From WLMZ01 sp031367435 (GTDB lineage: Bacteria; Actinomycetota; Acidimicrobiia; Acidimicrobiales; Ilumatobacteraceae), in contig JANLPV010000070.1 in NCBI GenBank assembly GCA_031367435.1, positions 27,715 to 91,714 of the forward strand: 64,000 nucleotides of DNA, written 5' to 3'. The position numbers and the translations under genes were made by a program. The notes beneath the pieces were generated by a model. That model saw nothing but the letters and a program-made list of their open reading frames with translations, did not search any database and had not been told where the DNA came from. This document shows positions 58,661 to 64,000 of this stretch, in pieces (the stretch's first letter is position 1; every line of letters begins with the position of its first letter).

Positions 58661-59551
58661 TTACTGCTGAGGCGCGGCCCAGCCTGATCCGGCACCTGGC
58701 TCGTCTGCCTGTGGCGGCTGCCAAGTTGGCGGGGGCAACGGCGCGGGTGTCCGAGGAGTTTCCGGTGGCGGCGAGTGCGGTGCCCACGGATCGACGTGCT
58801 CGCCAACTGCTATGTGCGTCTGCTCGGCAGGAGCCCAAATCGGCGGGGCCAAATACGGATCAGACTGCGCTGTGCCCACCGCGTACCCAGAGCTGATGCC
58901 ATACGGTGTCGCCACAGCAGGTGCGGCCTTACGACGCATGCCAAGCACGGTCAGCAATCCACCAAGGAGTAGACCTGCTGCACCGATGGCCATTGCCAGC
59001 AACCTGTGGCTGTCGTAGTCGCTGCGCGGGTTTCGTCCAATGGCGACCGCGAAATCGGTGTCGTCGCTCTCGACGCTGAGCGTGTAGGTCGACGCCTTAG
59101 TGATCGTTACCGAACGTGCCGCTGTTCCGACGTAACCGTCGACGTCGTAGCTCGCCGAGCTGGCGCGTGGCAGTGTCGCCTCGGCACCGTCGACATCGAC
59201 CAAGGTGAGCGCAACGATGGGAAGCTTCGTGCCAGCAGCACGCGAGTACTCGGCATCGGCGTTGGCGCAATCTCCGCGCAAGTTGCCGACCTTTCCCTTT
59301 GTCTCGATATAGAACGTGAACGTGCCGGTACCGCTGAAGTCCAACTCGGTGTCGCACCCAACGGGTGCGCGTTGCAGGCTGGCGACTGCCTCTTTGTACT
59401 GAGAACCGGCATTCACAAAGAGGCCGGCACCAGCACCAACACCACCAACGAGAACAACCAGACCGACCAAAAGAGGACCTTTGCGACGCGCACCTTTGGC
59501 TGACACTGCTGCTGGTTGATACAGCGGTTGGCCAATAGTTTGATCAGACAT
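58661..59551 (-). CDS. membrane protein with two helices and a proline-rich tail
   Basis: 296 residues from the ATG at 59551, which overlaps the dapC stop (TGATG). Helix 1 is at about 28-48 and helix 2 at about 183-205. Between them is an exported beta-rich domain of about 130 residues with two cysteines ('VGCDTELDFSGTGTFTFYIE', 'RGDCANADAEY'). The last 80 residues are cytoplasmic and proline/alanine-rich ('PPPETPRTPAPLPPPTWQPP'). No named family is recognised; the layout recalls actinobacterial envelope proteins of the DUF-type. Coupled to dapC, function unknown. Confidence 0.72.
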   Translation of the reverse strand: MSDQTIGQPLYQPAAVSAKGARRKGPLLVGLVVLVGGVGAGAGLFVNAGSQYKEAVASLQRAPVGCDTELDFSGTGTFTFYIETKGKVGNLRGDCANADAEYSRAAGTKLPIVALTLVDVDGAEATLPRASSASYDVDGYVGTAARSVTITKASTYTLSVESDDTDFAVAIGRNPRSDYDSHRLLAMAIGAAGLLLGGLLTVLGMRRKAAPAVATPYGISSGYAVGTAQSDPYLAPPIWAPAEQTHIAVGEHVDPWAPHSPPPETPRTPAPLPPPTWQPPQADEPGAGSGWAAPQQ

Positions 59552-60660
59552 CAACTCACCCCTAGTCGTCGGGCAACTAACTCAATACGTTCCTCAGGTT
59601 GTACCACGGCAACGCGCACATTATGCGCACCACCCGCGCCGTAGAAATCACCAGGTGACACCAGCGCCCCACCAGCAGTTGCCAAGCGCTCGGCAAATTC
59701 CCATCCGTCGTGCGCGTCGAACCATAGGTAGAACCCGCCGGCTGGCATCGGAATATCCAAACCAGACCACGCGGACAACGTAGAAGCAAGCCGCTCGAGG
59801 CGCGAGCGGTAACGGTCGCGCTGCACGACGACATGATCATCATCGCCGAGTGCAACGGCAGCTGCGGCTTGAACGGGGCCGGGCACCAACATGCCTACGT
59901 GTTTGCGAATCTCCTGGAGATAGGTGACGAGTTCCGCGTCGCCGGCGTAGAAGCCCACGCGTAGGCCTGCAAGGTTCGATCGCTTCGACAGCGAGTGGAC
60001 CGCGATGACGCCATCAAGGCCGCTTTCGAGGATCGTGCGCGGTGGGCCGTCCCACGTGAACTCGGTGTAACACTCGTCGCTGAAGATCGGCACGCCGTGC
60101 GCTCGACCCCATGTTGCAACCGCGTTGAGATCATCGAGTGCACCAGTGGGGTTATTGGGGCTGTTGACCCACAGCAACAACGCGCGTGCCGCATCGGCAG
60201 GATCGATCGACGAGAGATCGAGACTGCCATCGGTTGTCTGCTGGACCGGTACAGCGCGACAACCCGCGAGCGTCGCGCTCATCTCGTACGTGGGGTAGGC
60301 AACTGCTGGAAAGAGCACCGTGTCCCGATCCGGCGAACGCAGATGCAGCCACTGTGCAGTGGTGGCAACAAACTCTTTGGTGCCAACGCACGCGCCAATC
60401 TGGCTGATCGGTACATCGACAGCGAACCGACGCAACATCCACGACTGAGCTGCACGACGAAGAACATCGGTACCTACGCTCGGCGGATAGCCCCGTTCGG
60501 CGTTCGATGAGGACAATGCGGCAACGACGGCTGCAGGCGGCGCATCGCACGGCGTGCCGATGGAAAGATCGACGAGGCCCCCCTCCATTGCGTCGGCGAG
60601 CGGCTTGAACCGATCGAGACGGTCGTATGGATACGGCGGTGGGATGAATCCGGAAGTCAT
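59551..60660 (-). CDS. dapC: succinyldiaminopimelate transaminase
   Basis: 369 residues. A PLP-dependent fold-type I aminotransferase of lysine/diaminopimelate synthesis. 'LWVNSPNNPTGALDDLNAV', 'FSDECYTEFTWDG' and the Lys-bearing 'AVHSLSKRSNLAGLRVGFYAGD' are the key motifs; the last is characteristic of actinobacterial DapC. The presence of dapF two genes away supports a role in meso-diaminopimelate supply for the cell wall. Confidence 0.9.
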   Translation of the reverse strand: MTSGFIPPPYPYDRLDRFKPLADAMEGGLVDLSIGTPCDAPPAAVVAALSSSNAERGYPPSVGTDVLRRAAQSWMLRRFAVDVPISQIGACVGTKEFVATTAQWLHLRSPDRDTVLFPAVAYPTYEMSATLAGCRAVPVQQTTDGSLDLSSIDPADAARALLLWVNSPNNPTGALDDLNAVATWGRAHGVPIFSDECYTEFTWDGPPRTILESGLDGVIAVHSLSKRSNLAGLRVGFYAGDAELVTYLQEIRKHVGMLVPGPVQAAAAVALGDDDHVVVQRDRYRSRLERLASTLSAWSGLDIPMPAGGFYLWFDAHDGWEFAERLATAGGALVSPGDFYGAGGAHNVRVAVVQPEERIELVARRLGVS

Positions 60661-60680
60661 GATGCGTCTATGGTGACCGA

Positions 60681-61982
60681 TCAGACCCCATGCACCACAA
60701 ACTGATCGAGTCGACCAGCAGATGCCGTGGCAAGGCGCGCACGAATGCGAATACCGCCAGCCTCGTGTGCGGTGGAGACAACCTCGCCTTCGCGGTGCAC
60801 CGAGGCGATGATGTCGCCGCGATCATACGGAACGAGTAGCTCGACAACTTTGGCAAGCGCGCGCAAGCGATCGGCCAACGTTTGAAGGAAGTGTGCCGTC
60901 CCTTCGCCAGAGAGTGCACTGACCGACAGTGAACCCTCATGTTGTTCAACAAGTCGGGTCGCGTTCACCGGATCGAGATCAGTCTTGTTGAAGACCAGCA
61001 GTTCGGGTACATCGAGCGCGTCGATCTCGGCAAGCACCTTACGAACAGCGGCCATCTCACCCTCGGGATCAGGCGAACTTGCGTCGACAACGTGCACCAA
61101 AAAGTCGGCCTCACGTACAACCTCGAGCGTGCTCTTGAACGCTTGCACCAAACCATGCGGTAGCCGTCGCACAAAACCAACGGTGTCAGTGAGCAGGACG
61201 GGCTCACCACCGGGTAGCGCGAGGCGTCGCGTCGTGGGGTCGAGCGTTGCAAAGAGTCGGTTCTCCACCAACACACCAGCCTGAGTGAGACGATTGAGAA
61301 GCGTCGACTTGCCTGCGTTGGTGTAGCCGACGATCGTGACCGTGCCGAGTCCGCTTTTGTCGCGGCCCTTGCGCTGCAGTTTTCGGGTGTGCTGCAGGTC
61401 GACAAGATCGTGTTCGAGTTTGGTGATGCGACCCATGATGCGTCGACGATCGACTTCGAGTTTGGTTTCGCCGGGACCACGCGTGCCGATACCGCCGCCT
61501 TGCTGGGACAAGTTGCCGCTGACGCCACGGCGAAGGCGAGGCAGCCGATATCGCAGGAGAGCCAACTCGACCTGGGCTTTACCTTCGAGCGTGTGCGCGT
61601 TCTGGGCGAAGATATCGAGAATGACCGCGGTGCGATCAATTGCCGTTCGCCCGAGCAACTTCTCAAGGTTGAACTGTTGAGCCGGCGCAAGATCGTTGTC
61701 GAACACCACAGTGTCGGCATCGACGGCGAGACACAGTTCGCGCAGTTCATCGACCTTGCCCTTACCGATGAACCACGTGTGGTCCGGGGCATCGCGACGC
61801 TGCGTCATCCGACCTGCTTCGTCAGCGCCGGCCGTGTCGACGAGCAACGACAGCTCGTCGAGGCTCGACTCCATCTCTTCGTCGGTGTGACCCGGCAGGA
61901 TCACGCCAACTAACACGATGCGTTCGCGCTTTGTGCGCTCGATCAGCGTGGCCCCAAGGGCTTCCTGATACGGATTCGACAT
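60681..61982 (-). CDS. hflX: GTPase HflX
   Basis: 433 residues. It splits stalled ribosomes, for example after stress. The HflX signature 'GGGIGTRGPGETKLEVDRR' is at about 162-180, the G1 loop is 'VGYTNAGKST' (218-227), G3 'DTVGFVRRLPHGLV' and G4 'FNKTDLDP'. A strong AAAGGAGGG precedes the ATG. It is followed by dapC at 20 bp and preceded by dapF. Confidence 0.96.
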   Translation of the reverse strand: MSNPYQEALGATLIERTKRERIVLVGVILPGHTDEEMESSLDELSLLVDTAGADEAGRMTQRRDAPDHTWFIGKGKVDELRELCLAVDADTVVFDNDLAPAQQFNLEKLLGRTAIDRTAVILDIFAQNAHTLEGKAQVELALLRYRLPRLRRGVSGNLSQQGGGIGTRGPGETKLEVDRRRIMGRITKLEHDLVDLQHTRKLQRKGRDKSGLGTVTIVGYTNAGKSTLLNRLTQAGVLVENRLFATLDPTTRRLALPGGEPVLLTDTVGFVRRLPHGLVQAFKSTLEVVREADFLVHVVDASSPDPEGEMAAVRKVLAEIDALDVPELLVFNKTDLDPVNATRLVEQHEGSLSVSALSGEGTAHFLQTLADRLRALAKVVELLVPYDRGDIIASVHREGEVVSTAHEAGGIRIRARLATASAGRLDQFVVHGV

Positions 61983-62018
61983 GACCCTCCTTTCCGATGA
62001 TGTGACAAACGAAGTGAC

Positions 62019-62825
62019 TTACAGCTCGACGTGCACCCGAGCGACGAAAACGGCTGGACCGACCAGTGTGACGTGACCTTGCTCAGGATCGTTGAGACGT
62101 ACTGTGGCATCTCCACCGTCCATATGCACGAGAATTTCGCCATTGCTAGGTGTGACCAATCCCCAGTGAGCCGCCGCCCATGCGCTCGCGCAGGCACCGG
62201 TGCCACATGCCTCGGTGATGCCGGCGCCTCGCTCGTGTACTCGCATGGTGATCGAGTGTTGCTCTGGACCCGGCTCAATGATCTCGAGATTTACCTGCGG
62301 GATCTTTGTGCCCAGTGCGACAAGATCGACAACACCAACGTCGTCGACGCCCACCACAGTGTGGGGATTGCCGACGCCCAGATGCAGCACTGGTCGGGCG
62401 GGGTCGGCACCAATGTTTTCCCAACCAGTTGGCTCATCGATGTGGGTGACTGCACCCATGCTCACGCTTGCCCGAACCGTGTTGTCATCGACAACGTGCG
62501 TGGCCACCGTGCGCAGACCGGCATCGGTGTGCACCGTGTACTCCACCGATCCGTCGCGGCTCTGAGCCATGTAGGCCGCCTGCGCGAGACAGCGAATGCC
62601 GTTGCCACTCATCTCGGCCCGGCTGCCGTCGGCATTGTGCAAGACCATGACCAGTTCGTTGGCATCAACGATGGTGAGCAGCAGCAAACCATCGGCACCG
62701 ATACCACGACGACGATCGCACCACTTGCGGGCAAGGCTCGCCCACGCCGCGCCAGCACCCACCTGCGCGGTATCGCAGACGAGAAAGTCGTTGCCGAGTC
62801 CGTGATGTTTCGTGAGCGTAATCAT
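62019..62825 (-). CDS. dapF: diaminopimelate epimerase
   Basis: 268 residues. It converts LL- to meso-diaminopimelate for lysine and peptidoglycan. The two catalytic cysteines are C79 in 'MSGNGIRCLAQAAY' and the one in 'GITEACGTGACASAWAAAHWG'. Its ATG overlaps the miaA stop by 4 nt. The gene order miaB-miaA-dapF-hflX is conserved in actinobacteria. Confidence 0.97.
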   Translation of the reverse strand: MITLTKHHGLGNDFLVCDTAQVGAGAAWASLARKWCDRRRGIGADGLLLLTIVDANELVMVLHNADGSRAEMSGNGIRCLAQAAYMAQSRDGSVEYTVHTDAGLRTVATHVVDDNTVRASVSMGAVTHIDEPTGWENIGADPARPVLHLGVGNPHTVVGVDDVGVVDLVALGTKIPQVNLEIIEPGPEQHSITMRVHERGAGITEACGTGACASAWAAAHWGLVTPSNGEILVHMDGGDATVRLNDPEQGHVTLVGPAVFVARVHVEL

Positions 62826-63724
62826 GAGAGGTACTGCCGCACGACAGGAAGCACTTCGGCAACCGGGTCAGCGGTGATATCGACCCAGCGTATGCGAGGG
62901 TCGCGACGGAACCACCGCTCTTGACGCACGGCAAATTGGCGGGTGCGCAAGATCGTCTCGGCCACGGCTTCATCGAGTGAGCAGGTGCCTTCGATGGCCG
63001 CGATTAGTTCGCGATATCCGAGCGCCTGTCGGGCCGTGCGAGACAGGCCGCCTGGCCGATTCAGCAGATCTCGAACCTCATCGAGTAGCCCGCTGTCGAG
63101 CATGCGACGCACCCGCTGCGCCACACGGTTCGTCAACATGTCACGTGACCAACGCAGGCCGATTTGGGGAGTATCGATCTGTGGATAGGCCGCCGTGCCC
63201 GGCCCAAAGCTGCTGAACGGTCTGCCACTGCCGATGCACACTTCGAGCGCACGCACAATGCGCCGCTGGTTCGTTGGTTCGATCTTCGCCGCCGCGGCGG
63301 GGTCGAGCGCATTGAGGCGGCGAAATAGAGAATCGATATCGCCCTCGGCTTCAAGCTCGGTGCGAATCGCGGGCCACTCCCCCGGCAGCGTCAGGTTGTC
63401 GATGACCGCAGTCAGATACATGCCGGTGCCGGCCACGATGGCCGCAACCTGATTGCGCCCCGCAATCTGCGTCAGCGCGGCCTGCGCTGCGAGTTGGAAC
63501 TCTGCAACGGTGTACGCCTCGCTCGGTTCGACGAGATCGATGCAGTGATGTGGCACCTCGCGCTGATCGTACGTCGATGGCTTGGCAGTGCCGATGTTCA
63601 TGCCGCGGTAGACCTGCATCGCGTCCACTGCAACGATCTCTACATCGCCACGTTCGGATGCCAAAGCCATTGCAACGTCGCTCTTGCCGCTCGCCGTTGG
63701 CCCGAGGATGACGACCTGGTTCAT
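62822..63724 (-). CDS. miaA: tRNA dimethylallyltransferase
   Basis: 300 residues. It adds the isopentenyl group to A37 of tRNAs reading codons that start with U. The P-loop 'VILGPTASGKSDVAMALA' is at the N-terminus, with 'VEIVAVDAMQVYRGMNIGTAKPS', 'YLTAVIDNLTLPGEWP' and the C-terminal 'RTRQFAVRQERWFRRDPRIRWVD'. It is overlapped by dapF and preceded by miaB, which acts on the same base. Confidence 0.97.
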   Translation of the reverse strand: MNQVVILGPTASGKSDVAMALASERGDVEIVAVDAMQVYRGMNIGTAKPSTYDQREVPHHCIDLVEPSEAYTVAEFQLAAQAALTQIAGRNQVAAIVAGTGMYLTAVIDNLTLPGEWPAIRTELEAEGDIDSLFRRLNALDPAAAAKIEPTNQRRIVRALEVCIGSGRPFSSFGPGTAAYPQIDTPQIGLRWSRDMLTNRVAQRVRRMLDSGLLDEVRDLLNRPGGLSRTARQALGYRELIAAIEGTCSLDEAVAETILRTRQFAVRQERWFRRDPRIRWVDITADPVAEVLPVVRQYLS

Positions 63725-63772
63725 GACGGGTTCATGATCTCATCACGGTGCCAGGCACCGGACGCGCCGCAT

Positions 63773-64000
63773 TCAGCCCGCCACCACCGGGATGCGGACC
63801 TTATGTGTGGGCTCCGCGAGGAGCTCGACAAGATCGCCGCCGAGATGATGAGGTGCCGCCGTGTTGACCTGCACTGTGACGTATGACCCGGCACGAATTG
63901 GCACGTCGGATGGAAAGTGAACGAGTTTGTTCTGTCGCGTGCGACCAGTCATTACGCCGACGTTCTTCTTCGACGGGCCTTCGACGAGCACCTCTTCGAT
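63773..64000 (-). CDS. miaB: tRNA-2-methylthio-N6-dimethylallyladenosine synthase, C-terminal part
   Basis: 75 residues to the window edge. The sequence 'EVLVEGPSKKNVGVMTGRTRQNKLVHFP' and 'GSYVTVQVNTAAPHHLGGDLVEL' is the TRAM domain of MiaB, a radical-SAM enzyme that thiomethylates the base modified by MiaA. The radical-SAM and Fe-S parts lie outside the window. Confidence 0.93.
   Translation of the reverse strand: MEEVLVEGPSKKNVGVMTGRTRQNKLVHFPSDVPIRAGSYVTVQVNTAAPHHLGGDLVELLAEPTHKVRIPVVAG

Overview
The window looks like a chromosomal segment of a free-living, high-GC actinobacterium, most likely of the class Acidimicrobiia (Ilumatobacter/Microthrix-like). This is inferred from gene content: a nadD - LCP-like - rsfS cluster, a class II DAHP synthase, a WS/DGAT acyltransferase, an actinobacterial SOS locus (LysM division inhibitor, lexA, nrdR) next to miaB-miaA-dapF-hflX, and many start codons only 6-9 nt downstream of a TANNNT hexamer, as expected for leaderless mRNAs. 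I see no phage, insertion sequence, integrase or CRISPR array.

Layout. 1-7.4 kb: end of an acyl-AMP-ligase-like gene, a DsbB/TlpA-type thiol-redox pair, leuS, a MATE exporter and two SDR dehydrogenases. 7.4-13.5 kb: a stress block with three universal stress proteins, an isopenicillin-N-synthase-like oxygenase, a beta-CASP metallo-beta-lactamase, a WS/DGAT acyltransferase and a small membrane protein. 13.8-22.6 kb: a secreted surface and copper block with a collagen-like protein, a 1572-residue multicopper oxidase and an 813-residue protein built from seven tandem cupredoxin domains. 23-29 kb: a catabolic cassette (SDR, FGGY kinase, FAD oxidase) followed by a quinone oxidoreductase and a nitronate-monooxygenase-like enzyme. 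29.3-32.3 kb: an Asp/Ser/Thr-rich secreted protein, an ECF sigma/anti-sigma pair divergent from a small secreted protein, and tRNA-Ala(GGC).

32.4-38.6 kb: an ABM-domain membrane protein, rsfS/LCP/nadD, a primary-like sigma factor, class II DAHP synthase and a serine hydrolase. 38.6-50 kb: thiolase, PIG-L deacetylase, cytochrome P450, thymidine kinase, oligoendopeptidase F, a cyclase-glyoxalase fusion flanked by two copies of a palindromic element, acyl-CoA dehydrogenase, a probable phosphatidylcholine synthase and a DHFR-like protein. 50-57 kb: B12-dependent ribonucleotide reductase nrdJ with a structured leader and an NrdR-box-like operator, a molybdopterin oxidoreductase interrupted by an in-frame UGA, a RibD-C reductase, and nrdR. 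57-64 kb: divS/chiZ-like LysM gene and divergent lexA with a cluster of SOS boxes, then a right-to-left run dapC-hflX-dapF-miaA-miaB.

Several parts seem to work together. NrdR encoded here probably controls nrdJ encoded here. LexA probably controls both itself and the LysM division inhibitor. The ECF sigma factor probably recognises the two near-identical divergent promoters beside its own gene. The most unexpected pattern is a recurrent short tandem duplication (9-19 bp units) at or next to the 3' end of genes, seen at seven places including a tRNA.
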